From Sipunculus nudus (taxonomy: Eukaryota > Annelida > Sipuncula > Golfingiida > Sipunculidae): 64,000 nt of DNA. The notes beneath the pieces are model-generated. The model had not been told where the DNA came from, searched no databases, and worked only from the letters and a program-made list of their open reading frames with translations. A program made the translations under genes and the position numbers. Positions 35,999-46,608 of the stretch are shown piece by piece; the stretch's first letter is position 1, and each line of letters opens with the position of its first letter. The stretch covers positions 46,259,327-46,323,326 of the forward strand of contig CM049308.1 in NCBI GenBank assembly GCA_026874595.1, written 5' to 3'.

Positions 35999-37330
35999 TT
36001 TGTCTGTTTGTCTGTTTGTCTGTTTGTTTGTCTGTCTGTCTGTCTGTCTGTGCTCTACAGGCCACAATTTTTCACCGACCGCTCTAAAACTTATAAATAT
36101 AGTGTAAGATCGGTTCTCCTCGGAGCCTATTGTTTTTGGTCATGATCGGTGAAAGGTCAAGGTCAGTGTCACCAAAACACCTAAAATTTTTATTTTCTTC
36201 ATATCTTCGTCAATAATAATCGTAGCCGCATAATCTGTAGCTCATTTTACTCCTCTTTATGTTAGCTTTCCAATTGCTATCAAATTTTTCCGGTCAATTG
36301 TTACCATGGTAACGTATTTTGGGGGGAAAATCTGAAAATTCGAAATTTTCACTCCAAATTTCTCATTTTTTAAGTTAGAGAGGTCTAGTTTCTTGCATTG
36401 TGTAGCATTTAATATGCTCAATGGAAAATTAATGCAAGTCTCGCAAAATCTCGTGCCATTTTTCGTCAAACGAGATTTTTCGAGATTTCATTAAATATGA
36501 TTTTGAGGTGGCAGCTTTACAGCAAACGTTCTAAAAGTGACATATTTTCTGTTTTTCTGTATTATCTCGAACTTGTTTTTTCATTTTTCGAAAATAGCCA
36601 CCAGGGGGCGTGGTACCGGAAACACTACAACTTTTCATTTTTCCGCAATATCTTAAAAAATATTAAGCATATAACAATTTTCTTTGTCGCATCTAAAACT
36701 AGGATCATTGCCTTATTCCTTCCTACATATAGCCTTGTGCTGCCGTTACCATGGTTACCAAATTTTGGGGTTCAACTTGACGATCTGAAAATATGTAGTT
36801 TTTGGCTTCTATCTCGGTTAATATTTATGCTTTAAGGGTCTAGTTTTTAGCATAAGGCTGCTTTCTCTTGGTTCTAAGCCATTCCATTGCAATTCTCGTC
36901 AAATCTCGCTCGGTTTATTGCCAAACGAGAAATTACGAGATTTCACAGAAATGCTTATAACTTGATCACGGTTAATGCTAAAATGGAGTAGTTTTCAGCA
37001 TTTGGTAGTATTTCAGAAGCTGGACATGATTACACTGCAAATCTCGCCACATCTCGTATCATCTCCCGCCAAACGAGAATATTTTAGATTTCAAACAAAT
37101 GTCTTTATTTCGGTCAATTTCATGCTAGATATTTTATTTTTCTATTGTTCAAGAATCATTTGACTAGTTTTAAGTGATAAAAGTGAATATCTCGTCATAT
37201 CTCGCACCATTTCTTGTCAAACGAGAACATGGGACCATTCAAAGAAACGCCTATAATTGTGTTATTTTTATGTGGAAGACTTATAGTTTTCAGCATTTGA
37301 TAGCGTCTAACATTCTCGGTCACATTATAT
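35999..37330 (+). repeat. Further diverged relative of the 1,426/1,282-bp unit
   Basis: It contains a GTCTG microsatellite, TGCTCTACAGGCCACAATTT, GGTTCTCCTCGGAGCC, an AGGTCA cluster, a perfect X-box at 36,300-36,313, CCACCAGGGGGCG at 36,598-36,610, and TCTCGTCAAACGAGA-like palindromes. It decays beyond about 37,300. Confidence 0.7.
36300..36313 (+). promoter_or_regulatory. Perfect palindromic X-box GTTACCATGGTAAC
   Basis: Third perfect copy of the 14-bp RFX-like palindrome. Confidence 0.35.
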
Positions 37331-37822
37331 GATTATATTGTAAGTTTCTTCGAATCTTGCATCGTTTTTCTTCAAATAAAAAAAGTACATCCAATTGCCA
37401 TGACCATAAGCGATGGCAGTATGTAATAGTAAATGTCGGCAGGGGCATTACATTTGACAGTTGGAGCTTTGTTCTATGGATGTGCGATGGTCCATGAAAA
37501 GACACAATCCGGATTGATCCCACCTGTGCTTTTGGTGGTGGCCTCTTTTCATTATTTGTATGGCCGCACTTTGAGGTTTTCAATGCATTGAGAGCTTAAT
37601 GACCTGTTGTAAAGGATAATCCCTTAAAAAAAAACAAAAAACAAAAAAAACAAAGAGAGAGGCTCCCCGAAATGTTACGGAATGCAGAGATAGTGTTGCT
37701 GGTAAGCACAATCACAACTATAATATCAGGGACGGATCCCCGATTTGTAGTTGGGTGTGTCAAATCAGGGACGGATATCCGGTTTGCAATTAGGGGTAGG
37801 GGTTAAATATAAATTATACATC

Positions 37823-37881
<59 letters not shown>

Positions 37882-38388
37882 TACTAATAAAATTTCGCGA
37901 AGCTTACTTTTATAATTTTGGAAAATTACCACCCAGATGCTGCTGCAGTAATCATTATTGTACCATATCTCCAAAACTATAAACTGTGTCACAATTTTGA
38001 TTGTAGCATCTGAAACTAGATTTAATGCGTTTATCCTCTTGGTTACTCTTTCATATTCTTCCCTTACCATAGTGACCTTATGTAGGTTACAATTCATGAA
38101 ATTCAAAGTATGAAGAATTATTCGAATAGACTGTGGCTTATTTTATTCATGCTTTCAATTTTGTATGGCATGAGTACACGACCTTCACCTGGAGTTTTTT
38201 TCTGTCTGTCTGTCTGTTTGTCTGTCTACTCGTCTGCGACTTTTGAAAATCAGTAAAACCACATAAAGATGTGCTTATGTTTTCCAAACAATAGGGGTTG
38301 GTCATTTGACCTGTTCCAAATGTTTTTTGCCTTTCTGCTGTTTGTTGTCTGTTAGTTTGACTTTCTAATTTCTACTTCCGGCAAGTCC
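37331..38388 (+). other. Low-copy AT-rich spacer with an (AAT)n microsatellite
   Basis: Contains an A-rich stretch at 37,625-37,660, a GGGACGGAT(C/A)-type pair near 37,730 and 37,768, (AAT)n at about 37,823-37,879, and a short GTCTG run near 38,200. The minus-strand poly-tyrosine reading of the microsatellite is an artefact. No gene seen. Confidence 0.6.
37823..37879 (+). repeat. (AAT)n microsatellite
   Basis: About 19 uninterrupted ATA/AAT triplets. Confidence 0.95.
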
Positions 38389-38406
38389 CGACCTATGGTC
38401 GTCTAG
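38389..38406 (+). other. Element 3' terminus: stem-loop plus TCTAG
   Basis: CGACC-TAT-GGTCG then TCTAG and a T-run; last of the nine plus-strand termini. Confidence 0.55.
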
Positions 38407-40785
38407 TTTTTTGTTTTTTTTTAATTTTTACGCATTTTTTTCTCTATTTTTGAGACCTTCAAATAAAGGCATATCTTTTAACAGGGCACAAATCATATTT
38501 GCTGGAATTAGAATCTTCATACTTGACATCTAGGGAGGCCCATGAATAGTCTTCTTGAAATCTGAAATAAGGTCTCTGTTACAAATATCTTCTGCGCTAT
38601 GGGGCTCGTAAGTACTACCCACAATAATTAAAAATGTTATACCAAAACTCTGCGTTCGGTTCCAGAGAACTCCTCTTTCCTGGACCAAGCTTTCCGAAAC
38701 CCAGCATAGTTGTTCCCTCAGCTATGTAGTTGTCACTAACAAAGACAGGTGGCACCACTGGCGATCCTTTCTGTGCAGTACGAATCTTGGTGTCTTGTCC
38801 ATAACAGCCCATACCTCAGGAGTGGCTTAATGTATTAAGCTGAAAGTTTGCATGTGCATAGATCTTGGATCTCTCCATCTCGTAATCACAACTGGTGGCG
38901 GCACCAACAATACTTTTTGCGTAATGTTCACCTGTGCATTTGTCATCGGGTCGTCTTAGAGTTTTTCAATGTACTGGGTTGAAATTGTGCATTTTTTAGA
39001 TCTCACAAACAATACTCGCGGCGCCATCTGCAGTCGTTTTCGTGTGGTGTCCATCGGTATATTTGCTTTTGATGAAAATTGCTCGTATCTCCGGAATGGT
39101 TCAAGATATTGGTCTAAAAAATTTGGCATAGCCATCTTTCATGGAAAGTTTTCACATAAACCAGACAGGTAGCGCTAGTTAACTTCCAGGTTTTGTAGAA
39201 TAAATTGATGCCCTTTCCTCAGGAGTGATTTGCCGTAGTGGCCTGAAAAGGTGCATACCCATAGATCTTGGACTCCTCCATCTTGTGTCCAAGACTGGTG
39301 GTGCTTCTGCAGTTGTTTTCCCGTGGCGTCTATCCATACATGTGCTTTGGGTGAAAATTGCTCATATCTCCGGAGTGGTTCAAGGTATTGGTCTGAAATT
39401 TGGCATGTCCATCGACCTTGGAGAGTTTTCTCATAATTCAGACAGGTGGCGCCACCAACTTTCCCTTTTTTGTAGAATAAGTATTGCCCTTTTCTCAGGA
39501 GTGATTCGCTGTAATGACCTGAGAAGGTGCAGATCCATAGTTCTTGGTCTCCTCTATCTTGTACTCAAGACTCAATGTGCCATCTGCATGATTTTTCCTT
39601 GGTGTCCATCCACATATGTGCTTTGAGGAAAATTGCTAATATCTCCGGAGTGGTTCAAGGTATTGGTCTGAAATTTGGCATGTCCATCCATCTAGGAAAA
39701 TTTTCTTATAAATGTCCCGTTTCCATAGAATAAATTAATGTTCATTGCTTAGGAGTGGTGTGCCATATTGGCCTGAAATGGTGCATGTCCATATATCTTG
39801 AATCTTTTTATCAAGACTGGTGGCACCATCTGCAATTATTTTCCTGTGGCGTCCATCCGTACATGTGCATTGGGTGAAAATTGCTCATTTCTTCGGAGTG
39901 GTTCTGGTCTGAAGGTATTGGTCTGAAATTTGGCATGTCAATTCGTCTTGGAGAGTTTTCTTGAAACCAGACAGATGGCGCCAGGTGTTTTTTTGTTGTT
40001 TAAATTAATGCGCTTTTCTCAGAGTTTTAGTGAACATACCACTCAATCCATCATCCCTCACTTCACCTGTACTACTATGACTTCGGCAGATACACGTTGT
40101 CACTTGTAGACTTTCTGTTTTCTAGTTAAAAATGTGAAACAAAAACTCGATTATCTGAATAACTAATACACTGATAGCTATGATACTTTGCATGCATATT
40201 GATCATGGAGTTTTTCATCAGTTCCTGTACACTGGTGATGCCACCTGTATTTTTTCAATTTTTAGGCATTTTTTCTATATTTATGAGAACTTCAGATGAA
40301 GTGGTCATCTGTTAACACGGTATAAACCGTAACTGCTGAACCTAGAATCTTCTTACTTGACATCCAGGGGACAAATAAAAAATCTAGAAACCTGAAATTA
40401 GGTCTCTGTTACCCGAATTCTCCGAGCTACAGGGCTCTTAAGTACCCCCAAGAATAATAAAAAAATAGACAAAAGCTCCAGTATCTGAATAACTAGTGCC
40501 TAAATAGCCATGATTCTTTTGATATATATTGATCATGGAGTGTTTCATCAGTTCCTGCAGACTGGTGGCACTACCTGTGTCTTTTCAAATTTGTATGCAT
40601 TTTTCCTTCTATTTATGAAATCTTCATAGGAAGTGGTCATCAGTCTAAAAGCCCACTGAAACAAATTTTTAAGGACTCATCACAAAATTCATGATTTTTT
40701 TACACGCTGGCAGTCATTTTGCTCATTGTTAAACCTCTCTTGAATTCAGCTGAGCGTCATGGCCCATGGACCACTTTGTGATGGT
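38407..40785 (+). repeat. Head-truncated AGCTCAG-type element with ~270-bp internal repeats
   Basis: The body shares AACAGGGCACAAATC, CTTGACATCTAGGGAGG and GAAATAAGGTCTCTGTTAC with other AGCTCAG elements but lacks the head. Four tandem copies of a CTCCGGAGTGGTTCAAGGTA / GGTCTGAAATTTGGCATG unit lie near 39,090, 39,375, 39,650 and 39,900 (spacing ~256-280 bp). Two copies of the CTGAATAACTA...GGTGGCACC unit follow. The tail CAGCTGAGCGTCATGGCCCA stands near 40,750. Non-coding. Confidence 0.45.
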
Positions 40786-41723
40786 TCTCATCAATTAATT
40801 AATCGATGCAAAATGGTTGCGTGGTTCACCCCTTTGCATCCATGCCTAAGACCTTCCACCTAGTGAAGCATACTAATAATATAAAAGTATTATATGTCCA
40901 GGGCCGCCAGAAGCGGTGAGGCTGGGTAGGCAATGGCCTCACCAATATTTTTTTGAAAACAAGAATGCAAAAGAAAAACACCCTCTCCCTCAGCAAACCA
41001 AATGAAACAGCAATGGGACTGTTCATTCAATAGACAAGTCTGTGGAATTGTCCATCAGTCTTGGTCGAGTCTAGGCTACTCATCTGATAGTGATACTGAT
41101 AGACTAATGAATGAACTTGCACAGGCATTAGATTGTTCAATGCAAAAGAAAAACTGTCGGAAACAAAGTCAGATCATGCGGGGGAGGGAGGACCAGTCCT
41201 GCTATAACCTAAAGCCAGGAAGGCCAAAACACACTGGCGCGGGCCATATATATATATACCCCATAATTTATAGTGAATATATACACGGCAGACCTGTTTT
41301 TTCAAAAGGTCACCTGTTGAAATGTGGTGACATGCTGACATGGTCTTTACTTCCCTGTGCAGTCAGTAAAAACCCTAATAGCTTCAAGTAGCTTCGGTAT
41401 CCTGAGGCCTAAGACGCTATGCAAGGCCTGCATATTTCTAGGGCTGGTATTTTAAATTGCCAAATGGAGACTTCGAGGGTTAGATGCATGGATAATAGAC
41501 AAAAGGTAAAGCAGAAGGCCCACCTAAATCCAGAAAACTTTGATAGTGTTTACAATTACAGTTACTATTTCGGTGTGGGGGGGGGGGGGATGATCCCTGG
41601 ATCTAATTAACACTGTTCAAAAAGGCCACCACATCTTGGCAAAAGTTTATTCCGTTTAGTAAACACGGTCATTGTGCAACCCCGAATGCTTACAATTATC
41701 GCAGTATTAATTGTTACATTGTT

Positions 41724-41725
<2 letters not shown>
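40786..41725 (+). other. Low-copy spacer
   Basis: Mixed sequence with no recognisable gene. The 129-codon frame from 41,002 has no family resemblance and crosses repeat-like AT sequence. A G-run lies at 41,577-41,589. Confidence 0.5.

Positions 41726-41760
<35 letters not shown>
41726..41760 (+). repeat. (TA)n microsatellite
   Basis: About 17 TA dinucleotides at the 3' flank of the minus-strand AGCTCAG element. Confidence 0.95.
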
Positions 41761-41763
<3 letters not shown>

Positions 41764-41769
41764 TTAAAA

Positions 41770-44238
41770 CAAGTGACCCATGGGTCATGACGCTCAGCTG
41801 ACTGACATGTTGACAATATGTCCTTGCACAGGCAACTAATAAATATAAACTTTATTTATTTTACATGGACTGTACGACTAGTTATAATAACTAATACGAG
41901 GCACTCTCCATGGCTCGGACGTTTGCGCTCGGTAGTCGGTAAGGGGAGAGGAAACCGGAGGACCCGGAGAAAACCACCGACCTTGGACTGGCAACTACAA
42001 TCCATTCTCATAGCCAACTAATTAAGATATTGAGGTGGCATCATGGTTCATACATAGTAGGTCAAGTTCCTAAAGACCCATAAGCACATCAAATTTTGAT
42101 GACAATCCATCCCGCCGTTCCTGAGGACTCTGGCAATTTTTGTGTATTTTGTGTATTTTTTTTTCTGGGGAACTCAAACATGGACTTAATGCAGAGAATA
42201 TAGGTCACTCTTACCTAATTTCAGGTTTCTGAGGAAAACTTTTGAGGAACTCTCAGGATGTCACGTAAAAAGATTTTAGGTCCAATGGTTATGATTTGTG
42301 CCTTGCTTTAGTATCACATTTTCAATTATTCGGGGGGGGGGGGAGGGGTACTTATAAGCCCCATTGCTTAGAGAATATGGGTAACAGAGACCTGATTTCA
42401 GGTTTCCAAGAAGACTTTTCATGGACCTCCCTGGATGTCAAGTTAGAAGATTCTAGGTAAAGTGGTTATAAGTTGTACCCTGTTAACAAATGACCACATC
42501 TTTAAAGGTCTCAAAAACATAGAGGAAAATCGTAAAAAATTGAAAAAAATACAGGTGGCGCCACGAATCTGCAAAACTTGATGAAATACTTTATGATCCA
42601 TATCCATGCAAAGAATCATGGTGATCAATGCATTAGTTGTTCAGATACTTGAGCTTTTGTGTCAAATTTTCCATTATTCTGAGGGGTACTTCGAAGCCCC
42701 ATAGCTCAGAGGTTTTTGATAACAGAGACATAATTTTTGGATTCCAAGGACACTTTTTATGGCCTCCCTGCATGTCAAGATAGAAGATGTTAGGTCCAGT
42801 GATTACGATTTGTGCCCTGTTAACAGATGGAGGCACCTTTCAGGTCTCAAAATTAGAGAAAAAAATTCGTAAAAAATTGAAAACATACAGGTGGCGCCAC
42901 CAATCTGCAGAAACTGATGGAACACTCCATGTTCAGTATCCATGCAAAGAATCATGGTGATCAATGCATCAGTTGTTAAGATACTTGAGATTTTGTATAA
43001 ATTTTCCATTATTCTGGAGGTTACTTCGGAGCCCCATAGCTCGAAGAATATGGGTAACAGAGACCTAATTTCAGGATTCCAAGGAGATTTTTCATGTCCT
43101 CTCTGGATGTCAAGTAAGAAGATTCCAGGATCAGCGGTTACGATTTGTGCCCTGTTAACGGAAGGACTGACAGAAAGACGGGCGGACAGACAGACGGACG
43201 CGGACAAAGGGTGATTGCTATAGCTCAGATGACTTTCAGTAAGCTGAGCTAAAAATCATGGTGATAAATACAGTAGTTGTTAAGATACTTGAGCTTTTGT
43301 ATCAAATTTTCCATTATTCTGGTTGGTACTTTGGACCCAAATAGCTTTAAGGATATTGGTAAGAGAGACCTAATTTCAGGTTTCCTAAGAGACTTTTCAT
43401 GGGCCTCCCTGTAAGTCATGAGAGAAGATTCTAGGTAAAGTGGTTAAAATTTGTGCCGTTAACAGATGACCGCACAGATGACCGCATCTTTAAAGGTATC
43501 AAAAATAGAGAAAACGATTCGTAAAAACTGAAAAATTACAGGTGGCGTCACCAGACTGCAAAAACTGATGAAACATTCATGATCAATATCAATGCAAAGA
43601 ATCATGGTAACTAATGCTATAGTTGTTCAGATACTTAAGCTTTTGTATCAAATTTTTCATTATTCTGGGGGGTACTTCGGAGCCCCATGGCTCAGAGGTT
43701 ATGGGTAACAGAGACCTAATTTCAAATTTTCAAGAAGACTTTTCCCTGCATGTCAAGAGACAAGATTCTAGGTTCAGTCGTTATGATTTGTGCCCTGTTA
43801 ACAGATGACTGCATCTTATGGGTTTTCAAAAATACAGAAAAAAAATGGGAAAAAACCTAAAAATACAGGTGGCGCCACCAGGCTGCAGAAACTGATGAAA
43901 CATTCCATGATCAAAATATCCATGCAAAGAATCATTGTGATTAATGCAATAGTTGCTCAGATACTTGAGCTTTTGTATCAAATTTTCCATTATTCGGGGG
44001 GGGGGGGGTACTTCGGGGCCCCATAGCACAGAGGTTATGGGAAACAGAAACCTAATTTCAGGTTTCCATGGAGATTTTTCATGAACCTCCCTAGATATGA
44101 AGTAGAAAATTCCAGAAACAGCGGTTACGATTTGTGCCTGGTTAACGGACAGACAGACGAAGAGACAGACGGATTGACAGACGCCGGACAAAGAGTGATT
44201 GCTATAGCTCAGATGACTTTTAGTCAGCTGAGCTAAAA
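41770..44238 (-). mobile_element. AGCTCAG-type non-autonomous element with ~330-bp core repeats
   Basis: On the minus strand it opens with TTTTTAGCTCAGCTGACT at 44,238 and a matching CTGAGCT. A GTCTGTCTGTCC tract and GTTAACCAGGCACAAATCG follow, with core repeats each containing GGTGGCGCCACC-type sequence (42,552, 42,888, 43,538, 43,865). It ends in the perfect stem-loop TGACCCATGGGTCA (41,774-41,787), CTTG and TTT. A second internal head-like AGCTCAG segment at 43,215-43,255 suggests two joined copies. At 41,900-41,990 a GGAAACCGGAGGACCCGGAG block resembles a repeat dispersed in marine invertebrates (from memory). Confidence 0.55.
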
Positions 44239-45357
44239 ATACATCCTTTGCAATACAGAAGTTGTCTATTTTTTTAAGTAAGCATTGACCAATAAATGAC
44301 AACAAAAAAAGCACCAGAATGCATTTGTACACATACATGCAGTCTTTTAAAATCTTCCACACCATGTGAAGGGAACACTCCCTCCAATACCCTCCCCCTC
44401 GACCCGTCGTATACGCTTACCCCCCCCCCCCCCCCCATTGGGGTCAGGCTACGGCCATATTTTTAATTGTGTGTACTTATTATTAAAATAATACTTATAT
44501 AATTGTATAACCATTCCCCTGTGTCATTTTTGTAATAACAAAGTGACTGCAAATATGAACTGGTTGCACGGGTAAAAAGGCCATGTGCCGCAAAGAAGGT
44601 ATATTTTTTATTTCTATTTTCATGAAGATTTGCCAGAATAAAATTGATAAGATGCTGCTTTTAAATACCTAAAGTTTTGACAATTTTCCAGGGGAGAAGG
44701 CCCCCCCCCCCCCCCAAAACGCACGTTTACATACGTTTTTCAGTGCGTTTTTAGGTCTTTCACTCTCTTTCACCTCTACAAAATGGCACTTTCCGCAAGC
44801 GAAACCGCATGCGCGTTTCCGTACCCGCGGCTACATGGTCCAATTTTCAAAAAAAACGTATCCCTTTCCGCACGCCGCACCGCATAAGTGGACACACTTC
44901 TTCTTTATTCCATATGCGCGATTTAAACGCGTCCGCATCCGTATCCGTATCCGTACCGCATAAGTGGACACGCAGCTTAACACAGACACGCGGTGGCGCC
45001 ATCTCAAATATATGGTGGGGTCTACAAGCAAATTTACTTTAAAGGCCAACTTCCATGAAAAAAATAAAATGAAATACTACTGTAGGTTTATTCATAAACA
45101 TATATATGTATAAAATATTGTATAATAATATCCAGCTTTGCGGACCAAACCCTAAAAAAATGTATTTAAAAGACCCGTAATCCACCCCGCTGAGGGGCCC
45201 AAATCGAAACAGCAGCGTCATTGCCAACCAGGACACGCAGGGCGGTATTGTGGCATCAGTTGACTTTAACACGACCTGGGGAAAATATAACAGAGTTTGG
45301 TATGCAGGGTTGAGCAGTAACATCAAGGGTGATGGTCTGAGATTAAATATTTTTTAA
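44239..45357 (+). other. Low-copy region with C-runs and a GC-rich repeat
   Basis: C-homopolymers stand at about 44,420-44,436 and 44,700-44,715. A CGCATAAGTGGACAC segment occurs twice (44,881 and 44,957) around a (CCGTAT)n tract, reminiscent of a DNA-transposon end but with no partner found. The open frame on the minus strand at 45,039-45,326 lacks recognisable domains. Confidence 0.5.
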
Positions 45358-45597
45358 TCAGTGTATAAGCCACATGTTCGTGCCAAATGGACATGATTTC
45401 CTATACAGAAGAGGCCGAACTGGACCCGGCCGGGCATGATCTGGGAAGGGGATTCCCCATGCAGGGTTGGCCACTGTCAGAGGAGAGTGCGCCGGCGGAA
45501 GGACTTTTTCTGACATTTTGTCTTGATCCTTGCCACTGTTGACTCTATATTCCTTACGTGCGTAGGCTGCTAACTTGGAAATGATGCTGCTTTTCAT
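45358..45597 (-). CDS. Hypothetical small ORF, 79 codons
   Basis: It opens with ATG after an in-frame TGA and encodes a basic N-terminal half (KSSIISKLAAYARKEY) and a proline-rich C-terminal half with HARPGPVRPLLYRK. I recognise no family. Its base composition is less AT-rich than the surroundings and it is not built from the window's repeats, which is the only reason to list it. It ends 21 bp before a TTAA-flanked transposon. It could be a host exon fragment, a transposon-derived stretch, or chance. Confidence 0.15.
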   Translation of the reverse strand: MKSSIISKLAAYARKEYRVNSGKDQDKMSEKVLPPAHSPLTVANPAWGIPFPDHARPGPVRPLLYRKSCPFGTNMWLIH

Positions 45598-45621
45598 CTT
45601 TCTGACTCAGGTATCTTTTAA

Positions 45622-46604
45622 GCCGGGTGCTCACTACCCGATTTTATCAAGCGACATTGTCGGGCGATTTTTTAGGTAGATTTTCTCAAAATCGACTTAA
45701 AATTGGCTCGATTCAGTTTGCCGATTTTCGGCGTCTCATATACCGACGCGCGTGTTCCCATCTGTCGATTATCGGCGAGAGGAGTCTGTCTCATTATGGC
45801 GATCTGATACTGAGCTTTCTAGGAGAAAAACTGAAGGAAATATGTGTTCGCTTTGTGGCTTATCCAGAGAGATATACCGTGTCGGAAGAGTGACCTGTCG
45901 GTTAAACCTTGGCTTGAGAGAGGAGAGGAACTAGTGGCATATGAACAATACACTTGTATGCGAACTAAGACATGAGGTTTGAACCATCCTTCATCAATTT
46001 AATGGTTTTCTCCGCATATCTCAGGGGCGGGTCCAGGATTTAAGAAAAGAGGGGTCCTACCCAGGAGCACTAATATCAAAATCTAAAGAAAGGTCCCCAG
46101 GTCCGAAAGGATTGGTCTCAACCCCTTAAAACGACTGCGGCGGCTGATCTGCAGGATTTGGTAAAACCGAATATCCAGCATCATGACACTACATTCAGAA
46201 GGGCTATTTCATCAGACACGAACTCAAATTTAGAAAATGACATTCCAGGGGCGGATCCAGGATTTAGGAAAAGGGGGAGTCAAACCCAGGAGGACTAATG
46301 AAAACCCTAAAAAGAAAGGTCCCCAGTTCTGGAAAGGGGGGGGGGGGGGTCCAAGCTGCAAAATTTTGTCTGAAGCCCTTAAAAAAACGTTTCTGATTAA
46401 AACGGGGGGGGGGGGTCCGGACCCGGACAAAATCGACCGATTTTCTTTGACACTGCCAGACTCTTTGCGACGGCGATTTTTCACGCCGACGCCGACAAAA
46501 TCGCGTCGCTTGGGGTGTCACACTACACGACAATGTACCCCCGTCGGTACATAGTCGGCCGATCCTATGAATCGGCCGATAAAATCGGTAAGTGAGCCGC
46601 CGGC
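45622..46604. mobile_element. Non-autonomous TIR transposon with TTAA target duplication
   Basis: The ends GCCGGGTGCTCACTACCCG and, on the other strand, GCCGGCGGCTCACTTACCG, both continuing GATTTTATC, form ~28-bp inverted repeats differing at about 4 positions. TTAA lies directly outside each end (45,618-45,621 and 46,605-46,608). TTAA duplication is shared by piggyBac and Kolobok families; I cannot separate them without a transposase. The interior has no convincing transposase and contains two hAT-like CAGGGGCG ends. Confidence 0.65.
46022..46440 (+). mobile_element. Two hAT-like CAGGGGCGG-ended fragments
   Basis: CAGGGGCGGGTCCAGGATTT at 46,022 and CAGGGGCGGATCCAGGATTT at 46,246 begin parallel sequences (CCCAGGAG, AAAGGTCCCCAG, a G-run) about 224 bp apart. 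CAGGGGCG is a common hAT terminus. They lie inside the TTAA element, so they inserted later or were captured. Confidence 0.45.
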
Positions 46605-46608
46605 TTAA

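Noticed and set aside
37765-38106. 113-codon minus-strand frame with a long tyrosine run
   Set aside because: The run is the (AAT)n microsatellite translated; no domain.
39225-39626. 133-codon frame
   Set aside because: It spans two copies of the ~270-bp tandem repeat and is a frame artefact of it.
41002-41391. 129-codon frame
   Set aside because: No family resemblance, crosses a TA-rich stretch; chance opening is more likely.
43826-44365. 179-codon minus-strand frame
   Set aside because: Lies across the AGCTCAG head and core repeats; residues follow repeat DNA, including the microsatellite.
44420-44436. C- and G-homopolymers as possible G-quadruplex sites
   Set aside because: Single homopolymer runs of uncertain length; sequencing error cannot be excluded, so no structural claim is made.
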